Source of the DNA: Streptococcus pneumoniae
Lineage (GTDB): Bacteria; Bacillota; Bacilli; Lactobacillales; Streptococcaceae
DNA length: 64,000 bases
Direction of reading: 5' to 3'
Assembly: GCA_040719455.1 (NCBI GenBank)
Contig: JBFDTN010000001.1
Span: 1,178,001-1,242,000, forward strand
In this document: one piece after another, positions 56,292 through 64,000 of the stretch
Position numbering within the stretch: position 1 is the first letter of the stretch
Layout: each line of letters opens with the position of its first letter
The notes under the pieces: model-generated
Seen by the model: only the letters and a program-made list of their open reading frames with translations
Database searches by the model: none
What the model was told of the DNA's origin: nothing
Program-made: the position numbers and the translations under genes

Positions 56292-57215
56292 GTGAAAAAA
56301 AACAATCGTATCTTATTTGCAGGACTAAGCCTTGCCTCGATTCTCTTTCTGACGGGCTGTGTGCCTGTTGATAAAAGCGGGCAACCTTATGGGATTTTCT
56401 GGGATTTCTTTGGAAAACCAATGAGCTGGGGGATTGACTACTTTGCTAATAACCAAGCTCTTGGTTTTGGGATTGCGATTATCCTAGTGACCATCATCGT
56501 GCGTTTAATCATCTTCCCACTAGGGATTTATCAATCTTGGAAGGCTGCTTATCAGTCTGAAAAGATGAATTATCTAAAACCGATTTTAGAACCTTTCCAA
56601 GATCGACTCAAAACCGCTGAAACTCAGGAAGAAAAACTCGCTGCTCAACAAGCCCTCATGGCAGCTCAAAAAGAAAACGGAGTGAGTGTCTTTGGTGGCG
56701 TTGGCTGCTTACCTGTCCTTATCCAAATGCCTTTCTTCCTCGGTCTCTTTGCAGCTGTTCGCTACACACCAGGTGTCGCTGAAAGTAGCTATTTAGGGAT
56801 TCATTTAGGAAGTCCAAGCATCCTTTTAACAGTCATTGTAGGAGCTCTTTACTATATTCAATCCATGCTCATGATGGTTGGTATTGATGAGAGCCAAAAA
56901 GAGATTATGAAAAAGACAGCTTACATGACTCCAATCATGATGCTCATCTTCTCCTTCTCATCTCCTGCTGGATTGACGCTTTACTGGGTTGTCGGAGGAT
57001 TGATCCAAATTATCCAACAAGTAGTTGTGAATTTCCTCGTACGTCCACGCATGAAAAAGCAAGTCGCTGAAGAATTTGCAAAAAATCCACCAAAAGCAAT
57101 GAGCAATTCTGGACGTATGAAAGATGTCACTCCTCAAATGAGCAGTGCTATTGAAACAAACACAAAAAAGAATAAAAAGAAAAACCGTAACGCTGGAAAG
57201 CAACGCTCAAGATAA
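56292..57215 (+). CDS. yidC: Membrane protein insertase YidC (lipoprotein type)
   Basis: YidC is a 307-residue Oxa1-family insertase for membrane proteins. A lipoprotein signal ends in FLTGC. The hydrophilic-groove arginine is in IIVRLIIFPLGIYQSWKA, and five membrane segments follow. The tail is highly basic (TKKNKKKNRNAGKQRSR), which helps ribosome contact. GTG start with GAAAGG ahead. It and YidD (45775) serve the same insertion pathway. Confidence 0.93.
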   Translation: MKKNNRILFAGLSLASILFLTGCVPVDKSGQPYGIFWDFFGKPMSWGIDYFANNQALGFGIAIILVTIIVRLIIFPLGIYQSWKAAYQSEKMNYLKPILEPFQDRLKTAETQEEKLAAQQALMAAQKENGVSVFGGVGCLPVLIQMPFFLGLFAAVRYTPGVAESSYLGIHLGSPSILLTVIVGALYYIQSMLMMVGIDESQKEIMKKTAYMTPIMMLIFSFSSPAGLTLYWVVGGLIQIIQQVVVNFLVRPRMKKQVAEEFAKNPPKAMSNSGRMKDVTPQMSSAIETNTKKNKKKNRNAGKQRSR

Positions 57216-57218
57216 CAC

Positions 57219-57253
57219 AAAATCCTAAGGAAATCAACTTCCTTAGGATTTTT
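57219..57253. terminator. Bidirectional terminator between yidC and EamA gene
   Basis: AAAATCCTAAGGAA pairs with TTCCTTAGGATTTT around a six-base loop. The stop codon of the EamA-type gene lies inside the stem. Confidence 0.92.
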
Positions 57254-58148
57254 GTTTGATCATTTTTAAATCACGGTAAGAAATCAAAACCACGCCTAAT
57301 AAAATCAAAGCCATCCCCAATAAATCAAGCAAGTAGAATTGACTGCCCATTAACCAAAAGGCGAAAAAGACTGCTGAAATCGGCTCAATTGAAGCCAATA
57401 AGCTGGACTTAACAGGACCAATCAAACTCGCTCCAGCTAGAAATAAAGTATAGGTCAAAATGGTTCCAACGCCGATAATGCCCAATAGAGCAAGAATCAT
57501 AAAAGCATCTATTTGCCAGTCAAAAGCTAAAGGTTGGCTAAATGGAAAAACCATTAAACCTGTACAAAACATGCCAATACCATTGACCGATAAACTTCCC
57601 CACTGTTTAATCAAGTGAATCGGCAACACAATATAAGAAGCGTAGCTAAAAGCTGCTACCAAGCCCCAAAAGAGACCCGATGGCGTTACCGCTAATTGTG
57701 TTAGTTGACCATGCGTCGCAATGAGAAAGGTTCCCGAAACGGCTGCTAACATGGAGAAGCTTTCAATCTTGGTTGGCAATCGCTTTTGATGAAAACAAGC
57801 ATAAGCCAATACTAAAATCGGGCACAAATACTGCAAAACCGTCGCCGTCCCTGCATTGGTCTCACGGATAGCCATCAAATAGGAAAATTGATTTAGCAGC
57901 AAGCCAATCACTGAAAAACCAATGATAGATAAAACAAGCTTAGGTTGTTTGAGGAGCTTGATAAAGTTTGGACTTGTCTTTAGATAGGCAATCATCGACA
58001 AACAAAATCCTGCAATCACCATACGAACACTGGTCAATAAAAAGGGTGGAAAACCACGCGCCATCAAATATTGACCACAGGTACCTGACAATCCCCAAGC
58101 AATCCCTGCAATCAGGACATAAAGAATCCCTCTTCCTTCTTTTGTCAT
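57243..58148 (-). CDS. EamA/DMT family transporter
   Basis: This is a 301-residue drug/metabolite transporter with ten hydrophobic segments in two EamA repeats (ILYVLIAGIAWGLSGTCGQY at the start; GLVAAFSYASYIVLP in the second half). I chose MTKEGRG (58148), preceded by AGAGGAG. Substrate unknown; family members export amino acids or metabolites. Confidence 0.87.
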   Translation of the reverse strand: MTKEGRGILYVLIAGIAWGLSGTCGQYLMARGFPPFLLTSVRMVIAGFCLSMIAYLKTSPNFIKLLKQPKLVLSIIGFSVIGLLLNQFSYLMAIRETNAGTATVLQYLCPILVLAYACFHQKRLPTKIESFSMLAAVSGTFLIATHGQLTQLAVTPSGLFWGLVAAFSYASYIVLPIHLIKQWGSLSVNGIGMFCTGLMVFPFSQPLAFDWQIDAFMILALLGIIGVGTILTYTLFLAGASLIGPVKSSLLASIEPISAVFFAFWLMGSQFYLLDLLGMALILLGVVLISYRDLKMIKQKS

Positions 58149-58233
58149 CTCTTCTCCTCTCTTTGTTAAAATTATTGTACCAAAAATTCTCCAAAACACA
58201 CAAGCTTTTGTAAAAAATAGGACCTTATCCTAC

Positions 58234-58265
58234 AAAAAACCGCTAGATGTTTAGTCTAACGGTTT
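58234..58265 (-). terminator. Terminator of the gatCAB operon
   Basis: AAACCGTTAGA and TCTAGCGGTTT on the minus strand form a stem followed by TTTTTG, about 80 bases beyond the gatB stop. Confidence 0.85.
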
Positions 58266-58346
58266 GGAGCAATTCACACACTCGTTCTATTACATAAAAT
58301 AATTTTTTCTAGCTCAATGGAAAAAATAGGATATAGAAATCTCCAT

Positions 58347-59786
58347 TTAATCCAACAATTTCTGCAATTCTTGAGCAAGTAGAGCTTGTGCCACTTGTGG
58401 GTTGGCTTGTCCTTTGGTTGCTTTCATAAGGAAGCCTGTAAATGCCTTATCAGAATTACGTTTTCCTGCTTTGAAGTCTGCTACCGCGGCTTCATTGTCC
58501 GCAAAGACTTGGTGAATGATTGGAATCAACACTTCTGGATCTGAAATCTGAACCAAGCCAGCTTTTTCCACATATTCACGGGCAGAGCCACCGTTTTTCG
58601 CCAAATGCACAAAGACTTTCTTAGCAATCTTAGATGAAATCGTACCATCTGCAATCAAGCCAATCATTTCAACTAAATTTTCAGGTGTTAAGGCAAGGTC
58701 TGCCAAGGTCTTTTGTTCCGCATTTAAGAACTGAGCCACCTCGCCTTGCAACCAGTTGGACACTTGCTTAGCATCTCCGCCCAGACCAAGAGCTGCTTCA
58801 AAGAAGTCAGACGTCACTTTGTTCGCCGTCAGCTGACGAGCGTCATAATCTGACAAGCCATAGCTCTCCACATACTTGGTGCGACGTTCTCTTGGAAAGG
58901 CTGGCAACTCTTTTCGCATATCCTCAATCCAGTTGTTATCAATCTCAAAAATCGGAATATCTGGTTCTGGGAAGTAACGGTAATCAGCCGCTCCTTCTTT
59001 GACCCGCATCAGAATCGTCTCGCCTGTCGCCTCATCATAACGACGAGTTTCTTGGCGAATTTTTCCACCACTGCGCAAGATTTCTGCCTGACGTTTCTGC
59101 TCATACGCCAATCCTTTTTTAACATAGTTAAAGGAATTCAAGTTTTTCAACTCAGTTTTCGTTCCAAATTCTTCTTGACCATATGGGCGAAGAGAGATAT
59201 TGGCATCAACCCGCATGGAACCTTCTTCCATTTTCACATCGGAAATACCGGTGTATTGGATGATTTCTTTCAGCGCTGTCAAGTAAGCATAGGCTTCCTC
59301 AGGACTACGCATATCGGCTTCTGATACAATCTCGATCAAAGGCACACCCTGACGGTTCAAATCTACATAAGAGTAACCGTCTGTTCCGTGGGTATTTTTT
59401 CCAGCATCTTCTTCTAGGTGCGCACGTTCAATACGAATTTTCTTGGTTGAGCCATCTTCTAGTTCAATCTCAATCCAACCATTGTAGCCAATCGGCTCAT
59501 CAAACTGGGAAATTTGATAGGCTTTTGGATTGTCTGGGTAGAAATAATTCTTGCGGTCAAAATGCATCTTTTGGTGGATCGCCATATTCAAAGCCAAAGC
59601 TGCCTTAATCCCACAATCAATCACCCCTTTATTCATCACAGGAAGGACACCAGGAAACGACCAGTCAATGATATTGGTGTTGGCATTTGGATCCTCTCCA
59701 AAGTGAGCAGGAGCAGGTGAGAAAATCTTTGAATTGGTTTTCAACTCCACATGGACTTCCAGTCCAATAATCGTTTCAAAATTCAT
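58347..59786 (-). CDS. gatB: Aspartyl/glutamyl-tRNA amidotransferase subunit B
   Basis: GatB is a 479-residue kinase/tRNA-binding subunit that makes Gln-tRNA(Gln) (and Asn-tRNA) from mischarged tRNA. Landmarks are [31 protein letters not shown] and the C-terminal tail domain. It overlaps the gatA stop by one base. Confidence 0.97.
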   Translation of the reverse strand: MNFETIIGLEVHVELKTNSKIFSPAPAHFGEDPNANTNIIDWSFPGVLPVMNKGVIDCGIKAALALNMAIHQKMHFDRKNYFYPDNPKAYQISQFDEPIGYNGWIEIELEDGSTKKIRIERAHLEEDAGKNTHGTDGYSYVDLNRQGVPLIEIVSEADMRSPEEAYAYLTALKEIIQYTGISDVKMEEGSMRVDANISLRPYGQEEFGTKTELKNLNSFNYVKKGLAYEQKRQAEILRSGGKIRQETRRYDEATGETILMRVKEGAADYRYFPEPDIPIFEIDNNWIEDMRKELPAFPRERRTKYVESYGLSDYDARQLTANKVTSDFFEAALGLGGDAKQVSNWLQGEVAQFLNAEQKTLADLALTPENLVEMIGLIADGTISSKIAKKVFVHLAKNGGSAREYVEKAGLVQISDPEVLIPIIHQVFADNEAAVADFKAGKRNSDKAFTGFLMKATKGQANPQVAQALLAQELQKLLD

Positions 59787-61252
59787 TAGCCTTCACCTCC
59801 AAAAATCACGGGTTGTTGTTTATGGTAATCTGTCGTTGCTTCAAAAGCAGCAGCGACTTGGTACAGAGTTTCTTCTTCAAAATGATTGCTAATCAGCTGA
59901 AGTCCGACTGGCAAGCCATCCACAAAACCTGCTGGAATCGAAATCCCTGGAAGACCTGCTAAATTGACTGGAATGGTCAAAATATCTGCCAAATACATGG
60001 CTACTGGATCTTGATTTTGAGAATTCAAATCATAAGCCACTGTTGGAGCAGTCGGACCTAAAATCAAATCATAATCTGCAAAAACTTTGGCAAAATCCTG
60101 CATAATAAGAGTCCGTACTTGCCCTGCCTTTTTAAAGTAAGCATCGTAGTAACCAGAAGACAAACTAAAGGTTCCTAGCATAATGCGACGTTTTACCTCA
60201 TCTCCAAACCCTTGGCTCCGTGTTTTCACATAGACATCTTCGAGATTTTCAATATTCTCTGCGCGATAGCCATAGCGAATCCCATCAAAGCGTTGCAAGT
60301 TTGAGCTAGCCTCAGAAGACGCTACGATATAGTAAACCGCCACCCCATACTTACTGTGGGGAAGACTCACTTCCTCGACAATCGCACCCAAGCTCTCTAA
60401 GTGTTTTGCTGCCGCAAGAATAGTCTCTTTCACCTGCTCATCAATACCATCTCCCATATATTCTTTTGGAAGAGCAATCTTCATTCCCTTAATGTCTTGA
60501 CCAATTTTTTGCGTAAAATCTGGCACCTCAAGCTGAGACGAAGTCGAATCCTTCCGATCATGCCCTGAAATCACATTGAGCAACTGGGCATTTTCTTTGA
60601 CTGTCTGAGAGAATGGACCGATTTGATCCAAGGAGCTTCCAAAAGCAATCAAGCCAAAACGAGACACCCGTCCGTAAGTCGGCTTCATCCCAACAATTCC
60701 ATTAAAAGCAGCAGGTTGGCGGATTGAGCCACCTGTGTCTGAGCCGAGCGACAAGCGCACCTGACCAGATGCAACCGCAGTCGCAGAACCACCAGATGAA
60801 CCACCTGGCACTTTTGTTTCATCCCAAGCATTCTTGGTCTTTTTAAAATAAGAAGTCTCTGTTGATCCTCCCATGGCAAACTCATCCATGTTGGTCTTTC
60901 CGATGACAATCATATCCTTGTCATAGATTTTTTCAACACTGGTCGCATCAAAAATCGGAGTATAGTTGTAAAGCATTTTTGACGCAGCGGTTGTCAAGAT
61001 TCCCTTGGTCGAGATATTATCCTTAATGGCAATCGGAATCCCGCTCATTACATTCTCAGCATCAATTCCTTTTTCATCAACTTTTTCAGCTTGCTTAAGA
61101 GCTTCATCACGACTCACGGTAATAAAGCTCTCCACAGTAGCTTCACGCGCTTCAATATCCTCTAAGGTGCTCTTTGTCAACTCAACAGCTGAAATTTCTT
61201 TATTGACCAATAACTCATGCAATTCATCAATCGTTTTTGTATGTAAAGACAT
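59786..61252 (-). CDS. gatA: Aspartyl/glutamyl-tRNA amidotransferase subunit A
   Basis: GatA is a 488-residue amidase-signature glutaminase subunit. The Ser-cisSer-Lys triad is visible in PIAIKDNIS, and [15 protein letters not shown] with [11 protein letters not shown]. It provides ammonia to GatB. It overlaps gatC by one base. Confidence 0.97.
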   Translation of the reverse strand: MSLHTKTIDELHELLVNKEISAVELTKSTLEDIEAREATVESFITVSRDEALKQAEKVDEKGIDAENVMSGIPIAIKDNISTKGILTTAASKMLYNYTPIFDATSVEKIYDKDMIVIGKTNMDEFAMGGSTETSYFKKTKNAWDETKVPGGSSGGSATAVASGQVRLSLGSDTGGSIRQPAAFNGIVGMKPTYGRVSRFGLIAFGSSLDQIGPFSQTVKENAQLLNVISGHDRKDSTSSQLEVPDFTQKIGQDIKGMKIALPKEYMGDGIDEQVKETILAAAKHLESLGAIVEEVSLPHSKYGVAVYYIVASSEASSNLQRFDGIRYGYRAENIENLEDVYVKTRSQGFGDEVKRRIMLGTFSLSSGYYDAYFKKAGQVRTLIMQDFAKVFADYDLILGPTAPTVAYDLNSQNQDPVAMYLADILTIPVNLAGLPGISIPAGFVDGLPVGLQLISNHFEEETLYQVAAAFEATTDYHKQQPVIFGGEG

Positions 61253-61554
61253 TAGGCATCTCCTCCATCTTCTAAAATTGCAGGTACTTTAATATAGTTT
61301 CCTTCTTTTTCAGGCACATTTTGGAATAGCTCATCACGATTCCAACCTTTTTCTGCCACATCTTCTCGCATGTAGTTCAAATTATTTGCAACATTTGACG
61401 TAAAGGGAACGCCTGTCGTGTCCACCTCATCTAGCAACTCCACCATGTCCACAATCTTTGAGAGTGTCATCGCAAATTCTGCCGTCTCTTCTTTTGAAAA
61501 TGCTAGCTTTGACAAATTCGCAACGTGTGTGACTTCTTCTTGTGTGATTTTCAT
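61252..61554 (-). CDS. gatC: Aspartyl/glutamyl-tRNA amidotransferase subunit C
   Basis: GatC is a 100-residue stabilising subunit that wraps GatA and GatB. Landmarks are [16 protein letters not shown] near the start and a conserved MREDVAEKG. It is first in the gatCAB operon. Confidence 0.95.
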   Translation of the reverse strand: MKITQEEVTHVANLSKLAFSKEETAEFAMTLSKIVDMVELLDEVDTTGVPFTSNVANNLNYMREDVAEKGWNRDELFQNVPEKEGNYIKVPAILEDGGDA

Positions 61555-61619
61555 CTCTTTGTCCTTTCTTGCTTCTACTTCTAAAAATCCATTAGATTTT
61601 CAAAAAGTATGATCTTCTT

Positions 61620-61649
61620 ATTTTACCACAAACAGCCCCTCTTCTTCAA
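61620..61649 (-). promoter_or_regulatory. gatCAB promoter
   Basis: The minus strand reads TTGAAG (61644-61649), 18 bp, TAAAAT (61620-61625), with TGG before the -10. It lies about 65 bases ahead of gatC. Confidence 0.65.
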
Positions 61650-61685
61650 TGATAAGGAGAGCAATCTGCCCGCAATTTTTCATGA

Positions 61686-61721
61686 AAAAAGCTTTCATCC
61701 TACTAGCATGAAAGCTGATTT
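61686..61721 (-). terminator. Rho-independent terminator, now separated from pncA by ISL3
   Basis: AGCTTTCAT pairs with ATGAAAGCT, and the minus strand continues TTTTTTC. It probably ended the codY-pncA transcript before ISL3 copy c inserted at its foot. Confidence 0.8.
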
Positions 61722-61725
61722 TCTA

Positions 61726-63191
61726 GGCTCTATAATTTCTGTAGTGGGTAACTTCCACTGAAGAGATTATAGGGCTTTTTCAGTGTAGAAAAAAAGTCCC
61801 ATATAATCTATAATGAAAAGCGACGAAACTCACATTAGAAAGAATCATATGGAACGACTTAATAATACCACAAATCTTATCGGAATAAAAGATAAAAATA
61901 TCACCATCACTTCTGCTTACAAGTCTAAATCCCATATCCTCATTCAAGCAACCTTAGATTATCCTTCTCCTCCTTGTCCTCACTGCCAAGGAAAGATGAT
62001 AAAATATGACTTCCAACGAGAATCCTCTATTCCTATTCTCGATCTTCAAGGATTTCCTACTCTTCTAAAACTGAGAAAACGGCGCTTTAAATGCAAGACT
62101 TGTCTACGTGTATCCGTTTCTCAAACGCCTCTCGTCAAGAAACATCATCAAATTTCTCAACCTATCTGGGATAAAATCACTCAACTACATACGGAAAAAC
62201 TAACGAACTCCGATATTGCTAGAAGACTTCATATCTCTGTCTCTGTTGTACAGAGAAAACTGAATCAATTCTCCTTCAAGGAACAGTTCTCACAATTACC
62301 TAAAATCCTCTCCTGGGATGAATTCTCATGTAATAAGGGAAAGCTTGCATTTATCGCTCAGGATTTTCAAACCAAAAAGATTATCACTATTCTTGAGAAT
62401 AATCGGCAAACAACCATTAAAAACTACTTCCTCAAATACACGAGAGAGATGAGGGAAAACGTCAAAGTCGTAACTGTAGATATGGCTGGTAACTACATTC
62501 CTATCATTAAATTCTTATTCCCGAAAGCAAAGATTGTTCTGGATCGTTTCCATATTATTCAGCACCTGAGCCGGGCGATGATGGCTACTCGGATTGCCAT
62601 TATGAAGAACTGTGACAAGGGCTCTCTCCCTTATCGTGCTATGAAACATCATTGGAGAATCCTCCAAAAGGACAGCCGGAAACTCTCTAACAAACTCTTT
62701 TATTCTCGAACCTTTAGGCAAACATTAACCCCTAGAGAAGTAGTTCAAAAAACCTTAGACTTATCAGAGGAACTAAGGCACTATTATGACCTTTATCAAC
62801 TCTTGATGTTCCATTTTCAAGAGAAGAACAGTGAGGCTTTCTTCGGACTGATAGAAGACTATTTACCTACTGTGAATTCTACTTTCAGAACAGTCTTTAC
62901 AACCTTTCTCAAATACAGACAATACATTACCAATGCACTTGAATTACCTTATTCAAACGCTAAGCTAGAAGCTACTAACAAACTTATCAAAGACATCAAA
63001 CGACAAGCTTTCGGTTTCCGAAACTTCAAAAACTTTAAAACAAAAATTCTCATCGCTTTAAACATACAAAAAGAGAGAACCAACCTGATTCTCTCTCGTA
63101 TGGGATAATACTTCACCCACTACAGTTGACAAAGTGCCTGATTCTCTCTCGTATGGGGTAATACTTCACCCACTACAGTTGACAAAGTGCC
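61726..63191 (+). mobile_element. ISL3-family element, copy c, with duplicated right end
   Basis: The left end is GGCTCTATAATTTCTGTAG; the right end occurs twice, ending at 63138 and 63191, with a 53-bp tandem repeat. The 8-bp target duplication ATTTTCTA (61718-61725 and 63192-63199) flanks the outermost ends. The transposase is intact. Confidence 0.93.
61849..63108 (+). CDS. ISL3-family transposase
   Basis: This is a 419-residue transposase of the IS1167/IS1193-like branch, intact. The N-terminal zinc-finger-like motif is CPHCQGK...CKTCL, followed by a helix-turn-helix (NSDIARRLHISVSVVQRKL) and the DDE domain (WDEFSC, VTVDMAGNYIPI, LDRFHI, and late NAKLEATNKLIKDIKRQ). MERLNN is taken as the start; an in-frame ATG lies 36 bases upstream. 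Confidence 0.9.
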   Translation: MERLNNTTNLIGIKDKNITITSAYKSKSHILIQATLDYPSPPCPHCQGKMIKYDFQRESSIPILDLQGFPTLLKLRKRRFKCKTCLRVSVSQTPLVKKHHQISQPIWDKITQLHTEKLTNSDIARRLHISVSVVQRKLNQFSFKEQFSQLPKILSWDEFSCNKGKLAFIAQDFQTKKIITILENNRQTTIKNYFLKYTREMRENVKVVTVDMAGNYIPIIKFLFPKAKIVLDRFHIIQHLSRAMMATRIAIMKNCDKGSLPYRAMKHHWRILQKDSRKLSNKLFYSRTFRQTLTPREVVQKTLDLSEELRHYYDLYQLLMFHFQEKNSEAFFGLIEDYLPTVNSTFRTVFTTFLKYRQYITNALELPYSNAKLEATNKLIKDIKRQAFGFRNFKNFKTKILIALNIQKERTNLILSRMG

Positions 63192-63196
63192 ATTTT

Positions 63197-63757
63197 CTAT
63201 ACTAATTCTTCGGACACCTTTGCTCCTAGAACATGCTCCATATGATGAAGTGCAAATTCATGCTGCGCTTCTTCAATCGAAGCCACCGCAGTTGAAACAA
63301 TCTCAATCTGATAGCCTAAATTATAAGCATCAATCGCCGTATGAAGCACACAGATATCCGTTAACACACCAGTCAAAATCACGGTATCAATACGCCGCTC
63401 CCGCAACCGTATATCCAAATCCGTCCCTGAAAAAGCAGAATAATGCCGTTTATCCATCCAAAAGACACGGTCGTTTTCTTTTTCTTGCTCAAAAAAAGCA
63501 GCCAAAGGACCATACAAAGTGCGACCAGCTGTCCCTATGAGGTTATGGGGCGGAAAGAGCTTACTTTCTGGATGAAAATAATCAAGCGCCTCATGCCCAT
63601 CAATGGTGAAGAAAATATAGTCTCCCCGTTGAAAGGCGGCTTTCGTCACTTCACAAATCTTATCAGAAATAGCTTGAGCAGGTACGCCTGCAGTTAATTT
63701 CCCATCGTCAGCTACAAAGTCAACCGTGTAATCAATCGAAATCAATGCTTTGGGCAT
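63197..63757 (-). CDS. pncA: Isochorismatase-fold nicotinamidase
   Basis: This is a 186-residue hydrolase of the cysteine-hydrolase family. The catalytic triad regions are IDYTVDFVADDGKL (Asp), HYSAFSGTDLDI (with a lysine upstream, MDKRHYS) and VILTGVLTDICVLHTA (Cys). It converts nicotinamide to nicotinate for NAD salvage. I chose MPKALISID (63757): the codY stop is one base before (TAA-A-ATG), so the two are translationally coupled. Confidence 0.88.
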   Translation of the reverse strand: MPKALISIDYTVDFVADDGKLTAGVPAQAISDKICEVTKAAFQRGDYIFFTIDGHEALDYFHPESKLFPPHNLIGTAGRTLYGPLAAFFEQEKENDRVFWMDKRHYSAFSGTDLDIRLRERRIDTVILTGVLTDICVLHTAIDAYNLGYQIEIVSTAVASIEEAQHEFALHHMEHVLGAKVSEELV

Positions 63758-63758
63758 T

Positions 63759-64000
63759 TTAGTAATCTCGCTTCTTAATTTCATCAAAGATCTCTGGAAT
63801 CAGGACCTTTAGATAGGTTCCTTTCATCCCAAGTGAACGGCTTTCGATGATACCAGCACTCTCTAACTTACGAAGAGCATTGACAATCACTGAACGAGTA
63901 ATGCCGATACGGTCTGCGATGATCGACGCTGTCAGTTGACCTTCACTACCATCTAGCTCCTCTAAAATGGCTGATACTGCTCGTAATTCTGAGTAAGAGA
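63759..64000 (-). CDS. codY: GTP-sensing transcriptional pleiotropic repressor CodY (C-terminal part)
   Basis: Only the last 80 codons are inside the window. They contain the winged helix-turn-helix [21 protein letters not shown] followed by [22 protein letters not shown] and the C terminus [13 protein letters not shown], which is unmistakable CodY. The protein represses nutrient-uptake genes when branched-chain amino acids and GTP are abundant; a CodY-type box lies in the livJ promoter at the other end of this window. Confidence 0.97.
   Translation of the reverse strand, partial: SYSELRAVSAILEELDGSEGQLTASIIADRIGITRSVIVNALRKLESAGIIESRSLGMKGTYLKVLIPEIFDEIKKRDY

Overview
This window is chromosomal DNA of a low-GC streptococcus, most likely a viridans species of the mitis/sanguinis type. 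The gene neighbourhoods are pneumococcus-like (liv-clpP-upp, ritR-gnd, the scp operon, acyP-yidC, codY-pncA-gat). The response regulator has the two hallmarks of RitR, and the Cas9 is of the S. pyogenes type. The species cannot be fixed from sequence reading alone.

Layout. 1-5.2 kb: branched-chain amino-acid transporter (livM partial, livH, livJ, with a CodY-type box in the livJ promoter), a methyltransferase broken by an in-frame stop, ylbG, clpP behind a CtsR box, and upp. 5.3-13.5 kb: an IS982-type element, two families of intergenic repeats, a HExxH membrane protein, a metC-patB operon with a MET-box, and an ISL3-type element carrying an IS3-type element. 13.5-16.7 kb: rlmD, recX, a DUF402 phosphatase and DUF960. 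17-31.9 kb: a type II-A CRISPR-Cas island bounded by mobile DNA. It holds an IS1182-type element, an array of 37 repeats and 36 spacers, csn2-cas2-cas1-cas9 (right to left), a second IS982 copy, a divergent tracrRNA locus, and a rearranged ISL3/IS3 composite. 32-64 kb: mainly housekeeping genes. They are der, nfrA, dnaI-dnaB-nrdR, a PTS glucose transporter, ritR-gnd, an Rgg regulator with an MFS transporter, the yidD-rluB-scpB-scpA-xerD-like-cbpB-yfcE-rdgB-murI operon, lysA, a BI-1 protein, acyP-yidC, gatCAB, another ISL3 copy, pncA and the 3' part of codY.

The most interesting region is the tracrRNA locus. Upstream of the ordinary tracrRNA lies a lone repeat-like sequence that pairs perfectly over 25 bp with the anti-repeat. 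The bases just before it match a site in the cas9 upstream region over 14 of 15 positions, and that site is followed by AGG. This is the architecture of the long-form tracrRNA of S. pyogenes, a natural single guide by which Cas9 represses its own operon. Here an IS982 copy has landed between the guide locus and its target, 10 bp before the likely -10 box of the long form.

The mobile DNA also shows a pattern. All three ISL3 copies sit at the same foot of a rho-independent terminator hairpin, in the same orientation, each with an 8-bp target duplication. Two of them carry a tandem duplication of their right end. One is a chimera in which about 170 bp of the transposase gene is present on both sides of the IS3 element. 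Seven copies of a roughly 105-bp MITE-like repeat are scattered between genes, and one supplies the stop codon of ylbG.
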